This document shows positions 26,352 through 34,622 of a stretch of DNA of 51,722 bases, piece by piece. This DNA is from Chloroflexota bacterium (GTDB lineage: Bacteria > Chloroflexota > Limnocylindria > Limnocylindrales > CSP1-4). Positions within the stretch are counted from its first letter, which is position 1. Each line of letters begins with the position of its first letter. Below the pieces are notes generated by a model. That model was not told the DNA's origin. It did not search any database and worked only from the letters and a program-made list of their open reading frames with translations. Location of the stretch: NCBI GenBank assembly GCA_003152995.1, contig PMBR01000065.1, positions 14,143 through 65,864 on the forward strand, given 5' to 3'. A program made the position numbers and the translations under genes.

Positions 26352-26616
26352 CTCACGGACTGTTTTGCGGAGCCCGGGGACGCCGAAGCGTGATCTCGGA
26401 GTGGAGGTCCCTGACCATTTCGCCGGGGTCCTCTTCGAGAGCTACGGCCAGGCGGCAGAGATTTACCTACAGATGGTCTGGAGGGGCATTTAGTTATGTA
26501 CCCGTTCTTGGCGCGACGACTGACGCAGGCCGACCACGAGTTCGCGCGCCGTGATCTGGGCCCGACTTGGGTTCAGCTTTGGAATCCCTGCGGGCGGACC
26601 AGATCCTGGGTGCCGC
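26352..26616. other. Non-coding gap with a short protein-like remnant
   Basis: No complete gene is supported. A 30-codon open frame at 26401-26493 on the plus strand (VEVPDHFAGVLFESYGQAAE and ten more residues) looks protein-like and could be the remnant of a gene. A second short frame from the ATG at 26496 soon runs into the end of the GGDEF gene. Low confidence throughout. Confidence 0.3.
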
Positions 26617-27561
26617 CTATTCGACGATCGCGATCCGATTGCGGCCGTCGCGTTTGGCAGAGTAAAGGGCTCCGTCGACACGCTCGAAGAGAACCTCGGC
26701 CGAATCGTCGCGCGAGGCCAGCGAGCCGCCGACCGAAACCTGGACCGTCACCACCTTGTTGTCATGGCGGACCTCCGATTGCCCCACCAGAGCGCGCACT
26801 CTCTCCGCGGTCTCGCCGAGGCCGGCCACGTCCGAGGCCTCGACCAGCACCGCGAATTCCTCACCACCCCATCGGGCCACCATGTCGCCGCCGCGGACGG
26901 CGCCCTGAAGTGTCTTGGCGACGCCCGCCAGAACGGCGTCGCCGAAGGCGTGCCCGAACTGGTCGTTCACGGCCTTGAACAGGTCGATGTCCACGACCAG
27001 CAGCCCGAACTGCCAGCCGTAACGGCCGAGATTCTCCAGCCGGCCCCTCAGCGCTGCGTCGAACATCCGGCGGTTGGGCAGGCCGGTGAGTTCGTCGGTC
27101 AACGCCTCGAGTCGAGCCCGATCCGCGGCCTCGGCCGCCCTCACGACGGCCGATGCGTCGGAGAAGGTTTCAACGCCGCCGATGATCGCGCCGGCTTCGT
27201 CGCGGACCGCTGCCGTCCTTACGCGCACCGGCTTGCGGTAGCCCTCGCGGTGGCGCAGCCATATGGTCACGTCTCGCGACTCGCCGTCGCTCATCGACGC
27301 GGCGAGCGGACAGGTCGAGTGGCACAGCGAGTTCCCCTGGGCGTCGACGTGGGCGAGGATGTTGTCGTAGCAATGCCGGCCCACGAGATCCGGGGCTTGG
27401 TAGCCCGTAAGTCTCTCGGCCCCGCGGTTCCAGTATCTGATCGTACGGTCCGGCTCGACGAAATACACACCGTCGGCCAGATTGTCGACGATCGATTTGT
27501 GCAGTTCGTCCGGAAGTTGGGTATCGGGCCTTGGCGTATCGGGCCTTGGGGCATCGGGCAT
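26617..27561 (-). CDS. PAS-GGDEF diguanylate cyclase with a Cys/His motif in the PAS domain
   Basis: A 314-residue protein. After a repeat-like N-terminus ('PDAPRPDTPRPDT'), residues 20-140 form a PAS domain with 'GVYFVEPDRTIRYWNRGAERLTGY'-type features. Residues 64-84 contain Cys64, His71, Cys80, His81 and Cys84, a cluster that might bind a metal or sense redox state. The GGDEF domain has the active-site GGEEF at 232-236 and the inhibitory RxxD I-site at 223-226, so it should make cyclic di-GMP and be product-inhibited. No membrane helix. A GGAG lies ten bases before the ATG at 27561. It stands alone. Confidence 0.93.
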   Translation of the reverse strand: MPDAPRPDTPRPDTQLPDELHKSIVDNLADGVYFVEPDRTIRYWNRGAERLTGYQAPDLVGRHCYDNILAHVDAQGNSLCHSTCPLAASMSDGESRDVTIWLRHREGYRKPVRVRTAAVRDEAGAIIGGVETFSDASAVVRAAEAADRARLEALTDELTGLPNRRMFDAALRGRLENLGRYGWQFGLLVVDIDLFKAVNDQFGHAFGDAVLAGVAKTLQGAVRGGDMVARWGGEEFAVLVEASDVAGLGETAERVRALVGQSEVRHDNKVVTVQVSVGGSLASRDDSAEVLFERVDGALYSAKRDGRNRIAIVE

Positions 27562-27749
27562 TTGGCTGGTACTCCGGGCGCACGGACACCACTGCGGACA
27601 TGTGGCGCCCTCTTCCCACTCTACTCCGCGGGAGAGGGTAGACGCTGGCCTGGTCGTCACTGCCGCCAGGCGAGACGCCAGTCGGTCTGAAGCCATCGCC
27701 GGGAGGGGGCGACCGGCCCGGTATTGCCGAATGGCTCGCCGGAATCCCC

Positions 27750-27786
27750 ATTGCCGCGACAGATTGCCGCGACAGATTGCCGCGAG
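27750..27786. repeat. 13-bp tandem repeat, nearly three copies
   Basis: ATTGCCGCGACAG occurs at 27750-27762 and 27763-27775, then a partial third copy at 27776-27786. It lies upstream of the GGDEF gene in non-coding DNA. Confidence 0.85.
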
Positions 27787-28004
27787 AACCTGACGTTGCC
27801 AGGTTGGCTCGCCTGGCCACCGGGCGTGGCTCCCGCGAACCTGTAACTTCCGCTGGCACCTGTACCGCGTATGCAGCGAGATGACCGTGTGCGGGGTTGC
27901 CGAGAGACGCCCGAGCACAGGGCGCGCTTACGGCCGACGGAGTAGTTGTAGATATCCGATCCCGCGAGCGTCAACGCCGAGGGCGCCGGGCGGCTCCGAG
28001 GATG

Positions 28005-28010
28005 TACGCT
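28005..28010 (+). promoter_or_regulatory. -10 element for the second J-domain gene
   Basis: TACGCT ends seven bases before the ATG at 28018, and no ribosome-binding site is present. Confidence 0.45.
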
Positions 28011-28017
28011 CTGGGCC

Positions 28018-28572
28018 ATGCCCGACTTCTACGAAGTTCTCCAGGTCAGCCCGCGCGCCGAGCCGGAGGTCATTCGGGCCGCGTACCGAACGCTTGCGCG
28101 CAAATACCACCCCGACCACGGCGGCGACGCACGTCGAATGATCGATCTCAACGACGCCTGGGACGTGCTCGGAGACCCGATCAGGCGAGCGGCCTATGAT
28201 GCATCGCGGACCGCTTCTCGTATCGAGGTCCGCCGGCCGCCGGCGCCCGCGTCGCCGACCCAGCCGACGTCGCCGACCCGCCCGCCAACCCCAACTTCGC
28301 CGACCTGGCCCCAGCCCGCCACACCGCGAGAAGCCGGGGCGACCCATGCAGGGCCGCCTCCGGGCAATCCGTCAGGGACAGTCCTGGACTTCGGCCGATA
28401 TGCTGGCTGGTCCCTTGGCGAGATCGCCCGTCGCGACGTGGACTACCTTGAATGGCTCCAACGGGCGACATTCGGACGAAAGCTGCGCGCCGAGATCGAT
28501 GCGCTCCTGAGGCAGCGCACTTCGACCGCCGGACGGACGCCGTTCGGCCAGCAGGGGAACAAGCGCCGCTAG
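28018..28572 (+). CDS. Second J-domain protein with ExoX-C-like C-terminal domain
   Basis: A 184-residue protein. The J-domain spans residues 2-65 with HPD at 31-33 and 'RRAAYDASR' at its end. Residues 70-115 are a Pro/Thr/Ser repeat linker ('SPTQPTSPTRPPTPTSPTW'). From residue 123 the motif 'LDFGRYAGWSLGEIAR' plus 'VDYLEWLQR' matches the ExoX-C-type domain also seen in the 1506 gene. Like that protein it lacks the zinc-finger and substrate-binding parts of DnaJ. The two are probably paralogues with the same kind of client, though the linkers are unrelated. Its own leaderless promoter suggests an independent transcript. Confidence 0.8.
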   Translation: MPDFYEVLQVSPRAEPEVIRAAYRTLARKYHPDHGGDARRMIDLNDAWDVLGDPIRRAAYDASRTASRIEVRRPPAPASPTQPTSPTRPPTPTSPTWPQPATPREAGATHAGPPPGNPSGTVLDFGRYAGWSLGEIARRDVDYLEWLQRATFGRKLRAEIDALLRQRTSTAGRTPFGQQGNKRR

Positions 28573-28659
28573 AAGGACGGGGAGCGCTTCGACCCGCGAG
28601 GAGCGCCCGAAACGGCGCCGGCGGCCTCGATCTGCCGCGCTCAACGGGTGCGCCTGCGT

Positions 28660-29691
28660 CTAGCTTCGCGCTCGAACGAACTCGATCAGTTCCGGCAGGT
28701 AGGCGTGGGCGAGGCAGACGACGGTGTCGGCTCCGCCGTAGTAGACAGTCAGGCGGCCGGTCGGTCCGTCGAGCAGGGCCGCGCACGGAAAGGCGACGTT
28801 CGGAACGTCACCGACCTGTTCGTACGGCACCTGAGGGGACAGCAGGTAGTCGCGACTGCGCGCGATCACTTTCCACGGCTCGTCGAGGTCGAGCAGCGCC
28901 GCGCCCATCGAGTAGACGAACCCGTTGCAGGAGGTCAGGACGCCGTGGTAGATCAGCAACCAGCCCTCGGGCGTCTCGATCGGCGTGGGACCGGCGCCGA
29001 CCTTCGTCGACTCCCAGGTCCAGCGTCGGGTGGTCATGACCTGACGGTGACGGCCCCAGTGGACAAGGTCCGGGCTCTCCGACAGGTAGATGTCACCGAA
29101 CGCGGTGTGGCCGTTGTCGCTCGGGCGCGAGAGCATCAGATACACGCCGTTGACGCGGCGAGGGAAAAGCACGCCGTTGCGGTTGAATGGCAGGAACGCA
29201 TTGTCGAGCTGGTGGAATGACTTGAAGTCGTGCGTGTAGCCAACGCCGATCGTCGGGCCGTGGTAGCCGTTGCACCAGGTCACGTAGTAGCGATCCTCGA
29301 GCCACGTGACTCGCGGGTCATACGCATGTTCGAAGGTCTCCTGAATCTCACGAACTCGCGGATCGGTTGCGATCCACTCGATCGTGGGCTGCTCGATCTT
29401 CCAGTCGACTCCGTCGCGGCTGAACCCGGCGTGGATGTTCATGACTCGGGTGGTGTCGTCCACGCGGAAGACACCGGCGAACGCGTCCCCGAACGGCACT
29501 ACCGCCGAGTTGAAGATGCTGTTCGACCGTTCGATCTGGTCGCGCTTGATGATCGGGTTTCGGCTGTCACGCCAGAGAACGCCGCTCGAGCCGTCCGGAC
29601 GGTCCTCCCAGGGAATGTTCGGCAGAGCGGTCGCCGGCCCAGTCGGCTTAGCACCGGCGGCGGTTCGTTCCTGGTCGTTGACGGAGTCCAT
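28660..29691 (-). CDS. GH130 beta-mannoside phosphorylase
   Basis: A 343-residue five-bladed-propeller enzyme. '[20 protein letters not shown]', '[18 protein letters not shown]' (the Asp of the D-P-R motif is the expected proton donor), '[19 protein letters not shown]' and '[18 protein letters not shown]' match GH130, closest in pattern to 4-O-beta-mannosyl-glucose phosphorylases. It would split Man-beta-1,4-Glc with phosphate to mannose-1-phosphate and glucose. AAAGGG lies five bases before the ATG. It diverges from the ROK regulator, and with the GH94 enzymes points to gluco-manno-oligosaccharide use. Confidence 0.9.
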   Translation of the reverse strand: MDSVNDQERTAAGAKPTGPATALPNIPWEDRPDGSSGVLWRDSRNPIIKRDQIERSNSIFNSAVVPFGDAFAGVFRVDDTTRVMNIHAGFSRDGVDWKIEQPTIEWIATDPRVREIQETFEHAYDPRVTWLEDRYYVTWCNGYHGPTIGVGYTHDFKSFHQLDNAFLPFNRNGVLFPRRVNGVYLMLSRPSDNGHTAFGDIYLSESPDLVHWGRHRQVMTTRRWTWESTKVGAGPTPIETPEGWLLIYHGVLTSCNGFVYSMGAALLDLDEPWKVIARSRDYLLSPQVPYEQVGDVPNVAFPCAALLDGPTGRLTVYYGGADTVVCLAHAYLPELIEFVRARS

Positions 29692-30078
29692 GAGAACCCT
29701 TTCGTTGATTCGGAGGCTGTGTTTGTCCGGGCGTCTGCACTGCGTAATCCGGCTGCAGCACAGGATCATCGACTCGGCCGATGCGAACCTCGCGGGATCC
29801 GGCCGGCCGGAGCGTTCGCCCGGCGGACTCGTCGTTGAGGCGGCGTCCGGATTGCGTCGGTCAGGTGATTGGGGCCGCGGTCCGCTCTCTCTGGTTCTCC
29901 GAGCCTCGGCCGGCGACTCCAGGCCGGGAACATGCTACCAGCAGCGGTCGCGGAGAGTAGTGCAAATACAGGCGCGTCAGGGCTGTTTTGTTGTACGCTT
30001 CACGAAACGGTCGGTTTCCGCCCGCCGGCTCGGTCGACTCCGTTGTCGGGTATGGTCCAATGAAGGAAACGCCACCCG
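29692..30078. other. Divergent regulatory region between GH130 and ROK genes
   Basis: 387 bases without a supported gene. A 5-5-5 inverted repeat, GAAAC-N5-GTTTC, lies at 30004-30018; it is a candidate ROK operator, by position only. TATGGT at about 30051 and an AAGGAAA before the ATG at 30079 would serve the ROK gene. Confidence 0.45.
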
Positions 30079-31368
30079 ATGGGTATTCGAGGCGAAATCG
30101 AAGGCGCCCAGGCTGAGATACGGCGCCGCAACCTCAGCAGGATGCTGCGGGAACTGCACGTCAGCCGGCCCCTGTCGAGGTCCGAACTGGCGGCGCGGCT
30201 TCGCGTGGATCGAAGCACCGTCGCGTCCCTGGTATCGGATCTGGTTGCCCGCGGCGTCGTACGGGAGCGTCGTCGATCGACGGCCATACCACAGTCTCCT
30301 GGACGTCCTTCGCCGGTCGTGGAGTTGCGCCAGGACGGTCCGGGCGCCCTTGCCATAGACCTCGCCACTGACTGGATCGGGGCTGCGGTGGTGGGTCTGG
30401 GCGGCAAGGTCATCGCCTCGACTCGGCGCGACGTTTCTCTCTGCGGCACCAGGCCCGAGAAGGTCGTGGAGGACCTGGAAGGTCTCGTCCGGCCGCTCCT
30501 GGCGGGACTCGAGAACGGGCCACGGATCGTGGCCATCGGCGTCTCGGTGCCGGGCCTCGTTCGGGCCGAGGATGGGCACCTTCACGTGGCGCCGGCCCTG
30601 GGCTGGCGGGACGTCCCGATGGGTCAGCTCGTCAAGACCCAGTTCATCGACCTCAATGTCCCAGTATTCGTAGGCAATGACGCCGATTTGGCTACTTCTG
30701 CCGAACATCTTCGAGGATCGGGCAGGGGAACGACCGATTTCATCTGTATATGGGGCGAAGGCGGCCTGGGCGCCGGCATCGTGGTCGACGGTCGGCTGCT
30801 CGTCGGATCGGCGGGTTACGCCGGCGAGGTGGGGCACGTCATGGTCGATCCAGACGGCGACCTCTGCCACTGCGGCGCGCGCGGATGCCTGGAGTCGGTC
30901 GTGGGCGAGGAAGCCCTGCTTCGTCGGTCTGGCCGGGACCCTCTGGGAGGTACGTCGGCGCTGGAGGACCTGATCGCGGCCGCGGACCGCGGCGACCCTC
31001 TGGCTCTTTCGGCCCTGGCGGAGTCGGGTCGCGGTCTCGGGATCGGCATCTCCGGCCTGGTCAACATCTTCAACCCGAACAGGGTTGCGTTGGGCGGCCT
31101 GTACGCCCGCGTGTATCCCTATGTTCGAGCTCCCATCCTGCGCGAGCTGGAAGGCCGGGCTATGCCGGCACCACGAGCGATGGTCGACCTCGTGACCGTT
31201 CGCCTCGGGGGCAACGCCCTCTTGCTTGGCGCGGCCGAGCTTGCGCTGGCCCCGACGCTAAACGACCCGGCGATCTTGCCTTTGGAACAAGGGCCGGCTC
31301 CTGTCGAGGCGAACGAACCGACCGAGGCCGTCCTGTCGCCGGCATCGAGCCTGTCGGCGCAGGGTTGA
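30079..31368 (+). CDS. ROK-family transcriptional repressor
   Basis: A 429-residue NagC/XylR-type regulator. Residues 12-85 are a winged helix ('SRSELAARLRVDRSTVASLVSDLVARG'). The sugar-kinase-like ROK domain follows with 'IGVSVPGLV', 'VFVGNDADLATSAEH', 'GGLGAGIVVDG' and 'GEVGHVMVDPDGDLC'. The zinc motif has His253 with Cys263, Cys265 and Cys270. Such proteins bind operators and release them when a sugar is bound. It stands between GH130 and the transporter/GH94 genes and is the obvious regulator of both sides. The C-terminal 40 residues are low complexity. Confidence 0.93.
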   Translation: MGIRGEIEGAQAEIRRRNLSRMLRELHVSRPLSRSELAARLRVDRSTVASLVSDLVARGVVRERRRSTAIPQSPGRPSPVVELRQDGPGALAIDLATDWIGAAVVGLGGKVIASTRRDVSLCGTRPEKVVEDLEGLVRPLLAGLENGPRIVAIGVSVPGLVRAEDGHLHVAPALGWRDVPMGQLVKTQFIDLNVPVFVGNDADLATSAEHLRGSGRGTTDFICIWGEGGLGAGIVVDGRLLVGSAGYAGEVGHVMVDPDGDLCHCGARGCLESVVGEEALLRRSGRDPLGGTSALEDLIAAADRGDPLALSALAESGRGLGIGISGLVNIFNPNRVALGGLYARVYPYVRAPILRELEGRAMPAPRAMVDLVTVRLGGNALLLGAAELALAPTLNDPAILPLEQGPAPVEANEPTEAVLSPASSLSAQG

Positions 31369-31778
31369 CAAGCTATGGAGTTTGTTGGATGCTGCAATGA
31401 ATTCAGCAGCGGACGCTCCGTCACCCGCGGTGTTTGGAGCGAAGGCGGGCCGAGTTGCGCCTGATCCCCGCCCAGGGTCCCGAACTGATGGAGTCCGGGA
31501 AAACGCAGGCGCACGAGCATAGGAGGTGAGGAGACAGACACGGTTCCAGGTGGGGGAAGCGGTCGCCTGGCATGGCCTGATTGGCCGGAGGACCGACTGG
31601 TTGTAGCCAGGTCTACCCTGCCGAGGTCTACCGTCTTCCTCTCGATGCCCTGCCTCCACGTCTTGGGGGCATCCGGAGTCACCTTAGTCCATTGCCATGG
31701 GGGCGCCGAGCGTCCGTTTGAGGGTTCGCGAAAACTCTCGCGCTAGTGGCGTTTCCCAATGGGGAAGTGAGGAATGGG
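31369..31778. other. 410-base regulatory gap before the transporter operon
   Basis: No gene is supported. An imperfect stem at 31390-31410 (TGCTG...CAGCA) follows the ROK gene. A TTCCC-AATG-GGGAA inverted repeat at 31753-31766 lies just before the solute-binding gene and could be an operator. No clear promoter pair stands out. Confidence 0.4.
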
Positions 31779-33536
31779 ATGCAACAAGGAAAGACCAGAG
31801 TCCTGAGCCTGCTCGCGGTTCTCACGATTGCCGCGTCTGCAACGGCTTGCGGCACGGCGACCACGACGCCGAACGCGTCAGGTGGGGCCTCCGCTGCTCC
31901 GGACCAGACATATCCGCGCGCGGAGACGCTTTACACCACGGGCAAGCAGTGGGGCGCCCCGTCCACCTGGAACCCGCTCGATCCGAACGCCGCCATGGGC
32001 GTGGTTGGTCTCCAGTACGAGACCCTTTTCCTGTATGACCCACTAAAGGACGTCTACACCCCGTGGCTCGCGGCCAGCGGAACCTGGGACACCGCCAAGA
32101 CGACCTACACGATCAAGACCCGCGATGGCGTGAAGTGGAGTGACACCCAGGCCTTCACGGCCGACGACGTCGCCTTCACCATCAACCTCGCCAGCATCAA
32201 GGCCGTCGGCTCGAACCTGTTGAGCTACGTCGACAGCGCGACCGCGTCGGACGCCTCGACGGTCGTGGTCAAGTTCAAGGCCAACCCGGCGTACCAGGAA
32301 TGGCAGCAGTGGCTTTACAACAGCCCGATTCTGCCCAAGCACATCTGGTCGTCCAAGGCCGATGAGAACATCCTCAAGGACACCAACGCCAATGGCGTCG
32401 GCACCGGCCCGTACATGTACAAGACGGCCTCCGCCGACCGCATGGTCTGGGTTCGCAACGACGCGTGGTGGGGCGCAGCCACCAACCCCGTCAAGCCCAA
32501 GTACATCGTTGACATCGTCAACGGCGCCAACAGCGTCGCGCTCGGCCAGCTCCTCGCCGGCAACATCGACCTGAGCAACAACTACTTCCCGGGCATCTCC
32601 CAGATCGTCAACGGCGGCTACGGGATCACGACCTACTTCAAGTCGGCCCCGTACATGCTCGCCGGCAACACGGCCGTTCTGGTCCCGAACCTTACCAAGC
32701 CCGCCCTCAAGGACGCAGCTTTCCGCAAGGCTCTCGCGACGGCCATCAACCCCGACGACATCGTCACCAAGGACTACGGCGACATCGTCCAGAAGGCCGA
32801 TCCCTCCGGTCTCCTGCCGATCTTCGACAAGTACATCGACAAGACCCAGAACGCGCCGCTGAACTACTCCTTCGATACGGCCAAGGCCAAGCAGATGCTT
32901 GCCGCCGCCGGCTACAAGGCTGGCAGCGACGGCATGGTCACCAACCTGGACGGCTCGCCGCTCAAGCTGACGCTTGAGGTTCCGGATGGCTGGTCCGACT
33001 GGATGGCTGCCGAGAACATGATCGCCGCCAGCGCACAGGCTGCCGGTATCAATGTCGTGGCCACGCATCCGGACTTCAACACCGTCGTGGCCGACCGGAA
33101 CCGCCCGGACGACGCAACGGCCCCCAAGTTCGACCTGATCATCAACAACGACGTCCAGGTTGGTAACACCCCCTGGACCTGGTACGACTACGTCTTCCGC
33201 CAGCCGCTTCCGAGTGGCGCCGGCGAGAACCGGAACTACGAAGGCTACAAGAACGACACGGCCTGGGGCCTCGTTCAGCAGCTCGACAAGACCCCGGTCG
33301 AAGACCTGACCACGATGAAGAGCCTCTGCTCGCAGCTCCAGAAGATCCAGCTGACCGACCTGCCCGTTATCCCGCTTTGGTACAACGGCGTCTGGTCTCA
33401 GGTTAGCAACTCGGTCTGGACCAACTTCCCGTCTGACACGGGCAACCAGGTCATGCCGGCCACTTGGAACGGCTACTGGCAGATGGGTGCCATCAACATG
33501 CTCACCCAGCTCCAGGCAGTTCCGCCCGCCAAGTAA
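31779..33536 (+). CDS. Lipoprotein solute-binding protein of an oligosaccharide ABC transporter
   Basis: A 585-residue family 5 (DppA/OppA-like) binding protein. It has a lipoprotein signal 'LLAVLTIAASATAC' with the lipidated Cys24 and a Ser/Ala linker. The two-lobed domain follows with 'WSDTQAFTADDVAFTINL', 'NGVGTGPYMYKTASADRMVW' and 'RKALATAINPDDIV'. Family 5 proteins bind peptides, but a large subgroup binds cello- and manno-oligosaccharides, which suits the GH94/GH130 context. GAGG lies six bases before the ATG. Codons here are more regular (C-ending, few rare codons) than in neighbours, suggesting high expression. Confidence 0.92.
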   Translation: MQQGKTRVLSLLAVLTIAASATACGTATTTPNASGGASAAPDQTYPRAETLYTTGKQWGAPSTWNPLDPNAAMGVVGLQYETLFLYDPLKDVYTPWLAASGTWDTAKTTYTIKTRDGVKWSDTQAFTADDVAFTINLASIKAVGSNLLSYVDSATASDASTVVVKFKANPAYQEWQQWLYNSPILPKHIWSSKADENILKDTNANGVGTGPYMYKTASADRMVWVRNDAWWGAATNPVKPKYIVDIVNGANSVALGQLLAGNIDLSNNYFPGISQIVNGGYGITTYFKSAPYMLAGNTAVLVPNLTKPALKDAAFRKALATAINPDDIVTKDYGDIVQKADPSGLLPIFDKYIDKTQNAPLNYSFDTAKAKQMLAAAGYKAGSDGMVTNLDGSPLKLTLEVPDGWSDWMAAENMIAASAQAAGINVVATHPDFNTVVADRNRPDDATAPKFDLIINNDVQVGNTPWTWYDYVFRQPLPSGAGENRNYEGYKNDTAWGLVQQLDKTPVEDLTTMKSLCSQLQKIQLTDLPVIPLWYNGVWSQVSNSVWTNFPSDTGNQVMPATWNGYWQMGAINMLTQLQAVPPAK

Positions 33537-33550
33537 TCGTCCATTGACAG

Positions 33551-33586
33551 AGCCCCTCCCTCCGAGCAACCCCGGAGGGAGGGGCT
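33551..33586 (+). terminator. Intra-operon stem-loop after the binding-protein gene
   Basis: A perfect 14-bp stem (33551-33564 with 33573-33586) and 8-base loop, 14 bases after the stop codon. The following ATTCTCT is only a weak U-tract. It probably acts as a leaky terminator or as an mRNA 3'-stabiliser that makes binding protein more abundant than the permeases. Confidence 0.75.
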
Positions 33587-33623
33587 ATTCTCTGACCGAG
33601 AAGGTCGGCGACCAGGAGATCGC

Positions 33624-34622
33624 GTGCGACGCTACTTCGGGCGAAAGCTCCTAACCTACACGCTCACGCTGTTCATAGCGGCCACGATCGACTGGCTGAT
33701 CCCGCGCTTCATGCCGGGCGACCCCGTGTACGGGCTGATGTCCAGGATGGGCAACAACTCGAGCCCGGAGGCAGCCAAAGCACTGTCCGACTACTACTAC
33801 AACCTCTTTGGACTCAACCAACCGATCTGGCAGCAGTACCTGAACTTCTGGGGGGGTTTGCTGCACGGTGATCTGGGCCGGAGCGTCTTCGAGCACGGCC
33901 AGCCGGTCACCGACGCGATCATGGCCGCCGTGCCCTACACGCTGGCTCTGCTCATCCCGGCCATCTTGCTCAGCTGGTGGGCCGGCAACAGCTTCGGGGC
34001 TCTGGCCGCCCGGCGGAAGTGGCTGGACAACACTATGCTGCCCGTCGGGTACATCCTGACCGCCACTCCGTATATGTGGCTCGGGATCGTGCTCGCCTTC
34101 GTCTTTGGCTTCACGCTCAAGATGTTCCCGTTCGCGAACAGCTACGGCCTCAACCTCGAGCCGAGCTTCACCTGGCTCTTTTTCACCGATCTCGTGGCGC
34201 ACTGGATGCTGCCCTTCCTGTCTCTCTTCCTTGTCATGTTCGGCGGCTGGGCGATCGGTATGCGCAACATGATTATTTACGAGCTCGATGCGGACTACAG
34301 CCGCTACCTGGAAGCGCTTGGCGCGCCCCAGCGGCTGGTTCGGAAGTACGCGTTCCGAAACGCGATGCTCCCGCAGATCACGGGCCTGGCCCTGCAGCTG
34401 GGCGTGATCGTGGCCGGCTCCCTCGTAACAGAGATCGTCTTTTCATATCAAGGCGTCGGGCTTCTGCTCTTCAACGCCATCAAGAGCGAGGACTACTTCC
34501 TGCTCCAAGGAATATTCTTGTTCGTGATCGTCGGCGTACTGGCTGCGAATTTCCTCGTCGACATCGCCTATGTCATCGTTGATCCGCGGACCAGGGTCGG
34601 AATGCGGGGAGGTACCGCGTGA
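33624..34622 (+). CDS. ABC transporter permease 1 (DppB-like)
   Basis: A 332-residue permease with about six membrane helices. It starts 'FGRKLLTYTLTLFIAATIDWLIPRFMPGDP', and the family loop 'EALGAPQRLVRKYAFRNAMLPQITG' contains the EAA coupling helix that touches the ATPases. GTG start with AGGAG five bases upstream. It overlaps the next permease by GTGA. Its first-helix 'PGDP' and the C-terminal 'DPRTRVG' are typical of DppB/OppB proteins. Confidence 0.93.
   Translation: MRRYFGRKLLTYTLTLFIAATIDWLIPRFMPGDPVYGLMSRMGNNSSPEAAKALSDYYYNLFGLNQPIWQQYLNFWGGLLHGDLGRSVFEHGQPVTDAIMAAVPYTLALLIPAILLSWWAGNSFGALAARRKWLDNTMLPVGYILTATPYMWLGIVLAFVFGFTLKMFPFANSYGLNLEPSFTWLFFTDLVAHWMLPFLSLFLVMFGGWAIGMRNMIIYELDADYSRYLEALGAPQRLVRKYAFRNAMLPQITGLALQLGVIVAGSLVTEIVFSYQGVGLLLFNAIKSEDYFLLQGIFLFVIVGVLAANFLVDIAYVIVDPRTRVGMRGGTA

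Larger units (their letters stand above)
27562..28017. other. 456-base non-coding gap between divergent genes
   Basis: I see no gene here. It contains a 13-base tandem repeat (27750-27786) and the -10 element of the J-domain gene at 28005. The first part should hold the promoter of the GGDEF gene; a TAGAGT lies near 27620 on the minus strand, but its partner box is unclear. Confidence 0.5.

Noticed and set aside
25466-26616. Prophage or integrative element
   Set aside because: No integrase, recombinase, capsid or transfer gene is present; only composition and repeats hint at an island.
25548-27786. CRISPR array
   Set aside because: The direct repeats have only two or three copies with spacing of 0-1 base and there are no spacers or cas genes.
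31521-31603. A short frame with AGGAGGTGA before the transporter operon
   Set aside because: It encodes fewer than 30 codons with no recognisable content; the ribosome-binding-like sequence is probably coincidental.
32043-33569. A 508-codon open frame opposite the binding-protein gene
   Set aside because: It is complementary to a well-defined lipoprotein family, has a repetitive Val/Asp/Gly composition and lacks start signals.
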